Source: Pseudomonas putida (GTDB lineage Bacteria > Pseudomonadota > Gammaproteobacteria > Pseudomonadales > Pseudomonadaceae). Taken from it: a stretch of 64,000 bases of DNA. Location: assembly GCF_005080685.1 (NCBI RefSeq), contig NZ_CP039371.1, positions 2,418,001-2,482,000 of the forward strand, given 5' to 3'. The stretch's first letter is position 1. Every line of letters begins with the position of its first letter. The position numbers and the translations under genes are program-made. The notes beneath the pieces were generated by a model. It made no database searches and was not told where the DNA came from. It saw only the letters and a program-made list of their open reading frames with translations. Shown in pieces: positions 1 through 7,869 of the stretch.

Positions 1-872
1 CAGTCGATGAATACCCTTACCTTGGCGCTGACATGGCGATTGGGCGGGAATGCCAGATACATCGGCATCGGCGACATGTGCCAGTCTTCGAACAGCGGCA
101 CCAGCTCACCGCTGATCAGGTGCGGCCTGGCCATGTACTGCGGTAGCCAGAGCATGCCCAGGCCAGCCAGGCCAGCGGCGAGGTACGCATTGCCGTCGTC
201 GACCGTCAGTTGCGGACGACCGTGCGCCTCGATCCGCTCCTCACCCCGCTGCATTGCGAAGGGTAAGGTTTTGCCTGTGCGAAACCAGAGGAAACCGACG
301 GTGCTGTGTCGGCTTTCCTCTAGCTCACTGGGATGGACCGGCGTACCGAAGCGCTGCAAATAGGCGGGCGTGGCGTACATGCCGAGTTTCAAATCGCCCA
401 CGTGCCTTGCTACCAGAGATTGATCGGTGATCTCGCCGCCACGCACCACGCAGTCGACGTTCTCACCCATGATGTCGACGATGCGATCACTCACGCCCAA
501 GGTCAGCTGAATTTCTGGATAACGTGCGAAGAACCCTGGCAAGGCGGGTATGAGCAGCATTCGCGCCAGTGGGCTGGGTACATCCACCCGCAGCCGGCCG
601 CGCGGTGCCATCGATGCGCTGGACAAGCTGGTCTCGGCGTCGTCCATGTCGGCCAGCAGCCGGACGACGCGTTCGTAATAGGCCGCGCCGTCGGCGGTGA
701 CATTGACCTTGCGTGTGGTGCGGTTGAGCAGGCGCACACGCAGCCTGGCTTCCAGTTGCTGGACGAGCTGCGTCACAGTGGTCTTGCTCATATGCAGGGT
801 GGCTGCCGCCTTGGTGAAGCTGCCGGTTTCCACCACGCGAGCAAATGCCTGCATTGCATCGAAACGGTCCAC
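1..872 (-). CDS. LysR-family transcriptional regulator (3' end cut by window)
   Basis: The minus strand is open from a GTG at 872 to the window edge (290 codons), so only the last 10-20 residues of a normal ~300-residue LysR protein are missing. The N-terminal winged helix-turn-helix is clear (FARVVETGSFTKAAATLHMS, about residues 9-28), followed by the usual LTTR linker helix and a periplasmic-binding-like effector domain. The GTG was chosen because the HTH starts right after it and the only nearby ATG is out of frame. It is divergent from the RidA-like gene at 1013, with a near-perfect inverted repeat between them, so it probably controls that gene and itself. The effector is unknown. Confidence 0.9.
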   Translation of the reverse strand, partial: MDRFDAMQAFARVVETGSFTKAAATLHMSKTTVTQLVQQLEARLRVRLLNRTTRKVNVTADGAAYYERVVRLLADMDDAETSLSSASMAPRGRLRVDVPSPLARMLLIPALPGFFARYPEIQLTLGVSDRIVDIMGENVDCVVRGGEITDQSLVARHVGDLKLGMYATPAYLQRFGTPVHPSELEESRHSTVGFLWFRTGKTLPFAMQRGEERIEAHGRPQLTVDDGNAYLAAGLAGLGMLWLPQYMARPHLISGELVPLFEDWHMSPMPMYLAFPPNRHVSAKVRVFID

Positions 873-890
873 GTCATGCCTCACCCGTGT

Positions 891-921
891 CTGGATTGTT
901 TGGATTATACAAACAGTCCAG
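891..921. promoter_or_regulatory. Inverted repeat, candidate LysR operator
   Basis: Two 12-bp arms (CTGGATTGTTTG at 891-902 and CAAACAGTCCAG at 910-921) pair with a single mismatch around the 7-bp spacer GATTATA. The site lies between the divergent LysR gene (start 872) and the RidA-like gene (start 1013), where LysR regulators normally bind. Assigning it to this LysR protein is inference. Confidence 0.6.
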
Positions 922-1012
922 GCCAAAGCTGCCCGTTTATCCCGTGCGTTGGCCTTTTTATAGTGGCTTCACCGTAGACACCGGGCCGCGATGGCCCCGA
1001 ACGAGGTATGCA

Positions 1013-1405
1013 ATGTCCACTAAACGTGATGTCGTTTTCCCGCCTGACCGCCACGCACTGTACGAACTCCACCGCTATTCCCCGGCGATTCGCTCCAACG
1101 GTTTTCTGTTCGTATCCGGCCAGGTCGGTAGCCGCAAGGATGGATCGGCCAAGCCGGACCTCGCAGAACAGGTTCGCCTGGCCTTCGCCAACCTCAATGC
1201 GATCCTGGCCGAGGCGGGCAGTAGCTTCGAGGACGTGGTCGACGCGACCATCTTCATGGTCGACCCCGCCTCGACATTCGAAACCATCTGGGAGGTGGCG
1301 GCCGAGTATTGGGGCGAAGCGCCCTATCCCACGGCGACCGCTATCGGCGTGACCTGGCTGTCCGGGTTCGACTTCGAGATCAAGGTGATCGCAAAAATAC
1401 CGTAG
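1013..1405 (+). CDS. RidA/YjgF/UK114-family protein
   Basis: 130 residues, the usual size for RidA-family proteins, which hydrolyse reactive enamine/imine intermediates or act in catabolic pathways as trimers. The fold signature is visible: YSPAIRSNGFLFVSGQVG near the N-terminus, the LAEQVRLAFANLNAILAEAG helix, then a valine-rich strand with a Glu near the C-terminus. The catalytic Arg of canonical RidA (the PARS region) is absent; the segment reads PYPTATAIGV, so true imine deaminase activity is doubtful and a divergent Rid subgroup is more likely. The start at 1013 was preferred over an upstream in-frame ATG because ACGAGGT lies just ahead of it. Probably regulated by the divergent LysR gene. 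Confidence 0.85.
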   Translation: MSTKRDVVFPPDRHALYELHRYSPAIRSNGFLFVSGQVGSRKDGSAKPDLAEQVRLAFANLNAILAEAGSSFEDVVDATIFMVDPASTFETIWEVAAEYWGEAPYPTATAIGVTWLSGFDFEIKVIAKIP

Positions 1406-1463
1406 GGCAGACCAGACCCTACTTCCGATGCTGACCACCGAGGCGCCTGTAAAAAATCGCGGA

Positions 1464-1490
1464 CAAAAGAAAGCCCGCTGCTAGGCGGGC
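1464..1490 (-). terminator. Rho-independent terminator for the MocR gene
   Basis: Perfect 6-bp stem (GCCCGC/GCGGGC at 1473-1478 and 1485-1490) with a 6-nt loop. Read on the minus strand it is followed by TTTCTTTT. It lies about 95 bp past the stop of the minus-strand MocR gene at 1583. Confidence 0.7.
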
Positions 1491-1582
1491 AAGGTCTATC
1501 ACACGTAGGGATAGCTAGAGACTGCCCAACTGGGCGTGAAAATTGAGTGAAAGAAAGGTCAAGGGACGGTTCTGGCTCGCGC

Positions 1583-2965
1583 CTAACTGCCCAGCGCTCG
1601 TTTCAACACGTCGTAGACCTTCGGGTCACCCGATTGAGCAACGTTGAAACGCAGAAAGTCGCCGGCAGTCATCGACTGGCTGAAAGCATTGCCGGGCGCG
1701 AGCACCAAGCCCTCCCTCAAGCAAGCCCTGGCCAGTGTCGCTGCATCCTTGCCTTGAGGGAGTTGGCACCAGACGTACATGCCGGCCTGGGGAATCAGCC
1801 ACGGCGTGATCCCGATGGCCTGAAGCCTGGCGACCGTTCTGTCCATTTCCTCGGCTAAGCGAAGACGCACACTGTCCATGTGCTTTCGGTACCCGCTGTC
1901 AGTGATGGCATGATGGATGATGTTCGCCGCCAGGCGTCCACCGCCGAATGTCGTGGCAATCTTGAGATCGACCAGGCGCTCGATCCACTCAGCGCGAGCC
2001 GCGATGTAGCCGCATCGAATCGAAGCGGAGATGGTCTTGGAAAAGCTACCGATCTGGATAACGCGAGAAAGGCCATCGAAGGCAGACAGTCGTGGGGCGG
2101 GCGTAGTCTCGAAATCTCCGAAGATGTCGTCCTCGACGATCACCAGGTCAGAGGTGTCGGCCAGTTTCAGCAGCCGGTGGGCCGTCACCGGAGACAGGGT
2201 CGCCCCGGTAGGGTTGTGGATGCCGGAGTTGGTTATGTACAACCGGGGAGAATGCTGTAGCAGGGCCGCGCCGAACGCATCGATGTCTGGGCCTGTCCTC
2301 GTGTAGGGTACGCCCACGATGTTCACCCTGTGGGCTTTCAACAGTGCGTGAAAATTGAAATAGCAGGGGTCGTCGACCAGGACCGTGTCTCCCGGTTCCA
2401 GCAAGAAGCGGCAGATCAGGTCGATGGCGTGGGTGCCGGACTCCGTGAGCATGATCTGTTCCAGAGGGGCTTCGATCCCGATACCTGCCAGCCGCCGCGA
2501 CAGAAACTGCCTGAGCGGGGGATGACCCAGCGGAGAAGCGTACTCGGCCAAGTGCAACGTGTCTGAACGCGCAGCGACTCGGAGCGCTTTGCGCATGCCA
2601 GCTTCGTACATCCAGGAAGCCGGTAGCCACCCGCACCCTGGTTTCAAGGCATCGCTGGAGGTCTCGAGCGACTGGCGCGAGATCCACAGCGGATCGACCT
2701 CACGGTCGAGTCGGGGGCCGATTTCGGTGAGTGCCAACGGTGCCACTGGCCCCGCCACGTAAAAGCCGGAGCCAGGACGAGAGCTGAGTACACCCTCTGC
2801 CATCAACCGTTCATAGGCCTCGAGAACGGTCGAAACCGATACTTGCATGGTCTGAGCCATCGCGCGGACGGAAGGAATTCTCGCACCTGGCGTGTAGGTT
2901 CTGGAGGCTATCCTGGACTGGATTTCACCCATGACCGTTCGAATTCGCGTTCCGGTCCGTTTCAT
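1583..2965 (-). CDS. MocR-type regulator (GntR HTH fused to aminotransferase fold)
   Basis: 460 residues. A GntR winged helix covers about residues 8-72 (RIPSVRAMAQTMQVSVST is the recognition helix region) and is followed by a full fold-type I aminotransferase domain. The PLP-binding features are present: HNPTG near 250, the VEDD aspartate near 280, and Lys310 in GSFSKTIS. MocR proteins use PLP, often with an amino compound, to switch transcription rather than to catalyse. The gene is divergent from an EamA-type exporter at 3087, with a 16-bp direct repeat between them, which suggests it controls export of an amino acid or related metabolite. A terminator follows it. Confidence 0.93.
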   Translation of the reverse strand: MKRTGTRIRTVMGEIQSRIASRTYTPGARIPSVRAMAQTMQVSVSTVLEAYERLMAEGVLSSRPGSGFYVAGPVAPLALTEIGPRLDREVDPLWISRQSLETSSDALKPGCGWLPASWMYEAGMRKALRVAARSDTLHLAEYASPLGHPPLRQFLSRRLAGIGIEAPLEQIMLTESGTHAIDLICRFLLEPGDTVLVDDPCYFNFHALLKAHRVNIVGVPYTRTGPDIDAFGAALLQHSPRLYITNSGIHNPTGATLSPVTAHRLLKLADTSDLVIVEDDIFGDFETTPAPRLSAFDGLSRVIQIGSFSKTISASIRCGYIAARAEWIERLVDLKIATTFGGGRLAANIIHHAITDSGYRKHMDSVRLRLAEEMDRTVARLQAIGITPWLIPQAGMYVWCQLPQGKDAATLARACLREGLVLAPGNAFSQSMTAGDFLRFNVAQSGDPKVYDVLKRALGS

Positions 2966-2972
2966 CGCACCC

Positions 2973-3024
2973 TCAACTGTGCTGGATTAATATGCATAAC
3001 AGTTCTGTTCAACTGTATTGGATT
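2973..3024. promoter_or_regulatory. Direct repeats, candidate MocR operator
   Basis: TCAACTGTGCTGGATT (2973-2988) and TCAACTGTATTGGATT (3009-3024) differ at two positions and start 36 bp apart. A 6-bp inverted repeat (ACAGTT/AACTGT) overlaps the second copy. They sit between the MocR start (2965) and the EamA start (3087). MocR regulators such as GabR and PdxR are known to bind direct repeats. Confidence 0.65.
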
Positions 3025-3086
3025 GTACGTGGCCTTGGTGAGCGTGTCAGTGATGTACTGAAGCCTGGCTTACCGAGGAGTTACCG

Positions 3087-3956
3087 ATGGAGAAATCAAC
3101 GAGCGGGTGGATAAACGGTTTCATAGGCGTCGCCATCTTTGCCGGGTCTTTGCCGGCAACCCGTGTGGCAGTTGCGGCCTTCGAACCGACGTTTCTGACC
3201 TGTGCCAGGGCAACGATTGCCGCCTTGCTGGGTGCGCTTTTTCTGCTCGTGCTGCGCCAACCTCGACCTGAACGTGGTGATTTGTCGTCATTGGCGGTCA
3301 CAGCGCTTGGCGTGGTCATCGGTTTCCCGCTGCTCACGGCACTGGCCCTGCAGCACATCACCTCTGCCCATTCCATCGTGTTCGTCGGCCTGCTGCCGCT
3401 CTGTACCGCAGGATTTGCCGTGCTCAGGGGCGGTGAGCGGCCTCGGCCACTGTTCTGGTTGTTCTCGTTGCTCGGCGCCGGGCTGGTCGTTGGCTATGCG
3501 TTGATGAATGGAGGAGAGGCGTCGGCGGTAGGCGATCTGTTGATGATAGCGGCGGTGGTTGTCTGTGGGCTGGGTTATGCGGAAGGGGCGCGTCTGTCGC
3601 GGACGTTGGGTGGTTGGCAGGTGATCAGTTGGGCCTTGCTGCTGGCGTTGCCGTTCATGCTGCTGTTGACCATCACGCATCTTCCCGCGCCGGATGCTTT
3701 CGCGAAGGTCGGCGCCCCTGCGTGGTTCAGCTTCGGTTACGTTTCACTGTTCAGTATGTTGATCGGGTTTGTGTTCTGGTACCGAGGGCTCGTCCAGGGT
3801 GGCATCGCAGCCGTGGGCCAACTGCAACTCCTGCAGCCGTTCATGGGGCTTGGGCTGGCAGCGCTGCTGTTGCATGAGCACGTCAGCTGGATGATGCTTG
3901 TGGTGACGCTGGGTGCTGTTATCTGTGTTGCCGGGGCGAAGAGGTACGCCCGGTAG
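3087..3956 (+). CDS. EamA/DMT-family transporter
   Basis: 289 residues made almost entirely of hydrophobic segments, about ten predicted membrane helices in two EamA repeats of five, as in drug/metabolite transporters of the RhtA/YdcZ type. These are inner-membrane exporters of amino acids or related compounds. Typical family marks are the helix with SLPATRVAVAAFEPTFLTC in repeat 1 and the GGIAAVGQLQLLQPFMGLG stretch in repeat 2. A Shine-Dalgarno-like GAGG precedes the start. It is divergently transcribed from the MocR regulator. The substrate cannot be read from sequence. The stop codon abuts a chrA fragment. Confidence 0.9.
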   Translation: MEKSTSGWINGFIGVAIFAGSLPATRVAVAAFEPTFLTCARATIAALLGALFLLVLRQPRPERGDLSSLAVTALGVVIGFPLLTALALQHITSAHSIVFVGLLPLCTAGFAVLRGGERPRPLFWLFSLLGAGLVVGYALMNGGEASAVGDLLMIAAVVVCGLGYAEGARLSRTLGGWQVISWALLLALPFMLLLTITHLPAPDAFAKVGAPAWFSFGYVSLFSMLIGFVFWYRGLVQGGIAAVGQLQLLQPFMGLGLAALLLHEHVSWMMLVVTLGAVICVAGAKRYAR

Positions 3957-3983
3957 ATGAAACTCCACGGCTCGGACGCATCC

Positions 3984-4115
3984 GCCATCGCCGGGGCCGC
4001 GTTCGTGGCCATCTTCGCCCTCAACGTGCCGTTTCCGCTGATCGTGCTCGGGGCCGCTATCACCGGCTACCTGGGTGGTCGTTTCGCCCCAGGCAAACGT
4101 GTCATCGGGGTCGCC
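3984..4115 (+). pseudogene. chrA fragment (internal piece of a chromate transporter gene)
   Basis: 44 codons immediately after the EamA gene read AIAGAAFVAIFALNVPF and continue through LGGRFAPGK. They match residues 166-209 of the intact ChrA encoded at 46650-48020 in this same window at 38 of 44 positions, and the DNA is also closely similar. No start, N-terminus or C-terminus of a transporter surrounds it, and the similarity ends after VIGVA. It is a stranded internal fragment left by recombination or deletion, not a functional gene. Confidence 0.8.
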
Positions 4116-4198
4116 ACGCCCGTTGTCTTCGCGCTTGACAGCGTCCCGCAAATTAACTGCAATAGCCGGCGTTTCAAGGACGATTCAAGGAACCTGTC

Positions 4199-4636
4199 AT
4201 GGCCGAGACGCCATCCTCGCCACGGGGCGACCTGCTCCGGGCTCTTATTTTTATTCCGCTGGGCCTATGCCTGCTCTACCTCACACTTTGGCTGGTTGAA
4301 GACCGGCTTAGCTTTCTGAGCCAAGCCCACCGCGCCCAGGGAAGTGTCAGCGCGCTAAACGCAGGCGGCAGTCATCCACAAATCGACTTCACCGACGCCA
4401 CGGGAAGGGTGGTCAGCTACCCCGAAAGCGGGTTGATCTTCGGCTACGCGGTAGGCGATCGGGTGGGCGTGTTCTACCGCCCCGAAGCGCCCGCTGCAAC
4501 TGCGATGATCAATGACCGAGGCGCGCTATGGGGAGCGAGCCTGCTGGCGGGCCTGTTCGCTCTCGTATTCACCTCAGGAGGCGGCTATCACTTGGCTGCA
4601 TGGATTCGCCAGCGCCGGATGGCGCGGCCTGTATAA
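4199..4636 (+). CDS. DUF3592-family membrane protein
   Basis: 145 residues with one membrane helix near the N-terminus (about 11-30), an extracytoplasmic beta-rich core, and a second helix near 105-130. The core has the DUF3592 pattern: a short strand after AQGSV, then a YPESGLIFGYAVGDRVGVFYRPE stretch close to the family's GDxVxVLYxP motif. Family function is unknown. It is followed 10 bp later by another small gene and they are probably cotranscribed. AAGG precedes the start at suitable spacing. Confidence 0.75.
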   Translation: MAETPSSPRGDLLRALIFIPLGLCLLYLTLWLVEDRLSFLSQAHRAQGSVSALNAGGSHPQIDFTDATGRVVSYPESGLIFGYAVGDRVGVFYRPEAPAATAMINDRGALWGASLLAGLFALVFTSGGGYHLAAWIRQRRMARPV

Positions 4637-4646
4637 GGATATTCAG

Positions 4647-5225
4647 ATGCAGATTCCATTACCCGTCAGCGTCAGTGACTGGCGTTACAAGACCGCCAGC
4701 GGAGGCGGTTTGACCGTGGTTTTCGCCGCTGCTGCTGGCGGTGCGCTGACCCTCACCGATCCCCTGGGGGTCGATCAACAGTTTCGCTACGGTTCGTTGG
4801 GTGTCGGCGTCGGCCTTGGCGCGCGGTTGCCGCGCTTTGGCAAGGTCAACTTGCATGTGCGTGGCAAGAGTATTGGGGCGGCGGGCGCCAGCGAGGACTT
4901 TCCCGCAGTCGGCAGGGTGCTGGTGGCCGACTCGGTCGCTGCGCGTGGCCTGGTTCGCGACGACTTCGAAGGTGCCTGTGTGTTCATCGAAGGCGGGGTG
5001 GGGCTGCTCGGTGGCGCCAGCGGCTCGGCGATGTTGTTCGGTCTGGATGCCAAGCTGTTGGCGATGACTGCCGCTACGCTGACGCCGGTGGGCAATTTAC
5101 TTCTGCCGCACGACAGCGCAGTGCGCCTGCTGCGCTCGGCCAAAGGCGTGATCATGGCTGCTGGACTCAACATGGGGCTACAGGCCGGTGCTGGCGCGAC
5201 GATTTCCTTGGGCGGGCTGTTTTGA
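4647..5225 (+). CDS. Hypothetical glycine/alanine-rich protein
   Basis: 192 residues from an ATG preceded by AAGGA (4635-4639). I do not recognise a catalytic family. The protein is rich in Gly, Ala, Leu and Val, with repeated short strands such as GSLGVGVGLGARLP and GVGLLGGASGSAMLFG, and no obvious signal peptide, which suggests a compact beta-rich or membrane-associated protein. It follows the DUF3592 gene by 10 bp, so the two likely form a unit with the lipoprotein gene downstream. A longer in-frame reading from 4512 overlaps the DUF3592 gene and was rejected. Confidence 0.65.
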   Translation: MQIPLPVSVSDWRYKTASGGGLTVVFAAAAGGALTLTDPLGVDQQFRYGSLGVGVGLGARLPRFGKVNLHVRGKSIGAAGASEDFPAVGRVLVADSVAARGLVRDDFEGACVFIEGGVGLLGGASGSAMLFGLDAKLLAMTAATLTPVGNLLLPHDSAVRLLRSAKGVIMAAGLNMGLQAGAGATISLGGLF

Positions 5226-5280
5226 ATACGGTCGCCTTGTTTCCCCCTCTTTCGCCACCGCTTACCTGAGATCCAATCCT

Positions 5281-5574
5281 TTGAAAAAGTTCGCATTGAT
5301 CGCAAGCCTCACCCTGAGCCTAACGGGTTGCACATTTACAGGCGCCAACGAAGTTGCCCCCGGCCAATTCATGATAACCAGCCACGGCAGCATCTTTAAT
5401 TCAAGGGAAGGCCTGCTGGAAAATATTAATCAAAAGGCCAAAAAAGTGTGCGAAGGCAAGCCCTATCATCTTGAAGGTGACAGCGGTGCCAATATGGTCG
5501 TCGCTACCCGTACCCAGCTTGGCCAAACGCCAACCACTGTTCTTGGCCTGAAGGCGGTCTGTGACGAACATTGA
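5281..5574 (+). CDS. Small lipoprotein
   Basis: 97 residues starting at a TTG. The N-terminus is a type II signal peptide: MKKF, a hydrophobic run, then the lipobox LTGC with the lipidated Cys at residue 17. The mature part (about 80 residues) is basic/polar with two further Cys, which may form a disulfide. It should be exported and anchored to the outer or inner membrane. The TTG start was chosen because it gives a textbook lipoprotein signal, while the longer in-frame extension to 5188 runs into the preceding gene. Function unknown. Confidence 0.75.
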   Translation: MKKFALIASLTLSLTGCTFTGANEVAPGQFMITSHGSIFNSREGLLENINQKAKKVCEGKPYHLEGDSGANMVVATRTQLGQTPTTVLGLKAVCDEH

Positions 5575-5695
5575 GGTGGGCTTGTCCCGTAGCAACGGCC
5601 GCCCAGAGCACGAGTGCGCTTGCAGTTGACCGCGTCGCCCATTGCCGTAGAATCGCGCGCCCTAAATTCAGCAGGCATGTCGAGAGGGAGCTTCT

Positions 5696-6238
5696 ATGCA
5701 GCGGGTGATGATCATTGGTCAGCCAGGGTCTGGGAAAAGTACCCTGGCGCGTAAGCTTGGCGAGCGCACAGGCTTGCCGGTCGTGCATATCGACACGATT
5801 CATTGGCAGCCAGGGTGGGTCGAGCGCAGCCGGGACGAGAAGACACGTCTTTGTCATGAGGTCGAGGCCCGTGAGCGCTGGATCTTCGAAGGCGGGCATT
5901 CGACAACATGGAACAACCGGCTGGCCCGTGCTGACATGTTGATATGGATTGATCGCTCGGCGCCGCTTCGATTCTGGCGCGTGCTCCTCAGAACGATGTT
6001 GAGCCGTGGTCGATCCCGGCCTGACTTGCCGGACAACTGTCCGGAACTGCTGGCCAACCTGCCGGAGTTTTTCAGGTTCATGTGGCGAACGAAAACCTCG
6101 TCTCGAGAGGCGATCAAGCGATTCGTGGCGACGGTCCCGTCGGGCTGTCGCGTGGTCTGCCTGCGATCCAATCGGGAAGCCGATGTTTTTCTCGCGAGCA
6201 TCGGCACGCAGCCTGATCAGGTTGTGCAAGGTCATTAG
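5696..6238 (+). CDS. P-loop NTPase, adenylate-kinase-like (FlaR/topology-modulation type)
   Basis: 180 residues opening with a Walker A motif at residues 8-15 (GQPGSGKST), then HIDTIHWQPGW, which is typical of the small AAA/adenylate-kinase-like proteins often called topology modulation protein or FlaR. A WIFEGGHSTTW segment and a basic helix follow. These proteins are predicted nucleoside/nucleotide kinases of unknown substrate in the cytoplasm. A purine-rich AGAGGGAG precedes the ATG. It stands alone between small accessory genes. Confidence 0.82.
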   Translation: MQRVMIIGQPGSGKSTLARKLGERTGLPVVHIDTIHWQPGWVERSRDEKTRLCHEVEARERWIFEGGHSTTWNNRLARADMLIWIDRSAPLRFWRVLLRTMLSRGRSRPDLPDNCPELLANLPEFFRFMWRTKTSSREAIKRFVATVPSGCRVVCLRSNREADVFLASIGTQPDQVVQGH

Positions 6239-6313
6239 ATGTTAGATCGCGCTTGATTGGCGGCAGGCGCCTGCCGTGAAGTCGCATCAGAACGTTTTGT
6301 CCAAGGAAACCCC

Positions 6314-6826
6314 ATGGCGCTGACCAGCAAGATCACGGCCTACGACCCTGCATGGCCGCAACGGTACGAGGCGGACAAAGTGCTGCTTGCCTCGGCATTC
6401 GGCGATGAGCTTGTCGCCATGCACCCTGTAGGCAGCACGGCTGTCCCGCAACTTGCAGCCAAGCCTGAGATCGATGTGCTGATCGAGGTTTCAGAGCATC
6501 GCAATGAGGCAGCGCGAGACGAGGTGTTTCTGACGCTGGGGTATGTGCGCGGCAGTGACCTGTCGGAAGGACACCACTTCTACCGCCGCAATATTGGCGA
6601 GATACGGACCCACAAGATTCACATCTGCAGGCGTGGTCACCGTTCAGTCATCCAGATGCTGACATTCAGAGATTTGCTCAGGAGCGACGCCTCCCTTCGG
6701 CAGCGATATCAAGACCTCAAGATGAAACTGGAAGCCACCAATATCGGCGGAATGGCCGAGTATCTGGAGAAAAAGGGGCCGTTCATTATCGCGGCGTTGC
6801 TTGAGGTCGATAACAGGCGAGGGTGA
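6314..6826 (+). CDS. GrpB family protein (nucleotidyltransferase fold)
   Basis: 170 residues, the normal GrpB/UPF0157 length. The core shows the nucleotidyltransferase-like signature HPVGSTAVPQLAAKPEIDVL (about residues 37-56), with the GS motif and a conserved Asp. It is followed by HHFYRRN and THKIHIC, and near the C-terminus comes the FRDLLRSDASLRQRYQDLK helix that many GrpB proteins share. The GrpB fold belongs to the Pol beta superfamily; physiological substrates are not established. The start at 6314 has AAGGAAA upstream; an extension to 6257 is possible but lacks a ribosome-binding site. Confidence 0.88.
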   Translation: MALTSKITAYDPAWPQRYEADKVLLASAFGDELVAMHPVGSTAVPQLAAKPEIDVLIEVSEHRNEAARDEVFLTLGYVRGSDLSEGHHFYRRNIGEIRTHKIHICRRGHRSVIQMLTFRDLLRSDASLRQRYQDLKMKLEATNIGGMAEYLEKKGPFIIAALLEVDNRRG

Positions 6827-6848
6827 TGGGCCGCCATGGTGCGGTTGC

Positions 6849-7063
6849 TCAGATGCCTGAGCGTACTCGCTGCCATTCACTCCAGCATTCTTCTGGGGCT
6901 ATGTCTTCGTACCCCCGCTCTTTCTCCAACGCCAAAGCCACACTGAAGGGCACCGCTGTCGCGGTTGCATTATCTCGAATCTCAACACCTCATCCTCACT
7001 GAGCGGTGTGCCTTTTCGCTCCTCGGCCGCTTTTAACAGTGATACAAGCGTCGGTATACATAC
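6849..7063 (-). pseudogene. Frameshifted remnant of a small conserved protein
   Basis: On the minus strand one frame reads PTLVSLLKAAEERKGTPLSE and on to DEVLR. The next frame continues RDNATATAVPFSVALALEK, then RGYEDIAPEECWSEWQ, and stops at 6849. Joined, they resemble a ~70-residue conserved bacterial family (EAAExxKGxPLSEdEVLaIRD...RGYxDI...CWxxWQ), by recollection of family patterns. One base is missing near 6978-6981, where GAATCT is found instead of the expected GAATTCT. The N-terminal start is also not in frame. Probably a decayed gene. Confidence 0.55.
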
Positions 7064-7226
7064 GAGACAGAGAGGATCTGAAGACAAAGGGATGCCTCTT
7101 GGCAAAGCTAATCGGAATTGAAAACTCCAGCTTATAGCCCTGAGCGGTACACGCAAAGCCCAAGGTTACATTGGCTGCATTAGACAGTCGAAGCGATCTG
7201 GTATGGGTCAAGAGCTGATGGTTGCG

Positions 7227-7257
7227 GGTGTCTGCTTTCGACCCATAGCGGCCATTC
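7227..7257. repeat. Dispersed repeat, copy 1
   Basis: A ~31-bp element whose minus-strand reading is GAATGGCCGCTATGGGTCGA followed by AAGCAGACACC. It is closely similar to the copy at 31919-31950 and more distantly to 10906-10938. All three lie in gene-poor gaps. Confidence 0.5.
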
Positions 7258-7275
7258 AACTGCTGGCGCTATGTA

Positions 7276-7650
7276 TTATTCTCTTGCCCTCGCCGTTCCT
7301 TGGTGGAACGCCATTTGCCAATCGCCTCCTACTTGGCGCCATATTGAGCTTCTCAAAGATTCGCTACCGCCGCTCGGATCAAGAACAGCGCATCGATAGG
7401 TGGTCAGCACCACTGTTTCGGAAAGGATGCGTATCTGAAAATCATAGATCTGACGCTGGACAAAGTCTTGTTCCAGCAAGGCGTCGATGATCTGTGCTCG
7501 GTTCCAGACGACACCATTCGCGCCAAATTCTACAAAATCTGGAGCCAGCAAGCTGTTCAGTATGTCGCGATCAAGGCGAGTCTTGCGTTCAAGCAGACGT
7601 ACTTCCAGCGCGTGGATGGCTGACTCCGGCCATGCCTTCGAAACACTCAT
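7276..7650 (-). CDS. DUF4440/SnoaL-like (NTF2-fold) protein
   Basis: 124 residues. It starts with a helical N-terminus (ALEVRLLERKTRLDRDILNSLLAPDFVEFGANG) typical of DUF4440, then WNRAQIIDALL, and ends with the WRQVGGDWQMAFHQGT strand pair that closes the cone-shaped NTF2 fold. Such proteins are small cytoplasmic binding proteins or enzymes of varied activity, and no specific ligand can be inferred. The gene is isolated, with decayed sequence downstream and a GNAT gene divergent upstream. Confidence 0.8.
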   Translation of the reverse strand: MSVSKAWPESAIHALEVRLLERKTRLDRDILNSLLAPDFVEFGANGVVWNRAQIIDALLEQDFVQRQIYDFQIRILSETVVLTTYRCAVLDPSGGSESLRSSIWRQVGGDWQMAFHQGTARARE

Positions 7651-7869
7651 GTTGTTGACCCTCTTGTTTGAAACATACCCCCCCGATAGGCATGGCTGGA
7701 TGGAACCAAACCGTCACTGTTGGTCTGGCAACACTGCCGAAACAGTTTGCGCGGCTGGGGAGCAGGGCAATGCTGCTGATTAGCCGTTACAAGCGCTACA
7801 TGATCGTAACTCGCCAACTGGCATGGCGCATGCAGCATGCCTAAGGCGTACCCTTTTAGGTCTGATCTC

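Noticed and set aside
333..977. 214-codon plus-strand frame
   Set aside because: It is antisense to the clear LysR coding sequence (1-872, minus), with no protein signature of its own.
7692..7844. 50-codon plus-strand frame (MAGWNQTVTVGLATLPKQFA...)
   Set aside because: It has a plausible composition but no ribosome-binding site and no recognised family, and it overlaps the promoter region of the GNAT gene.
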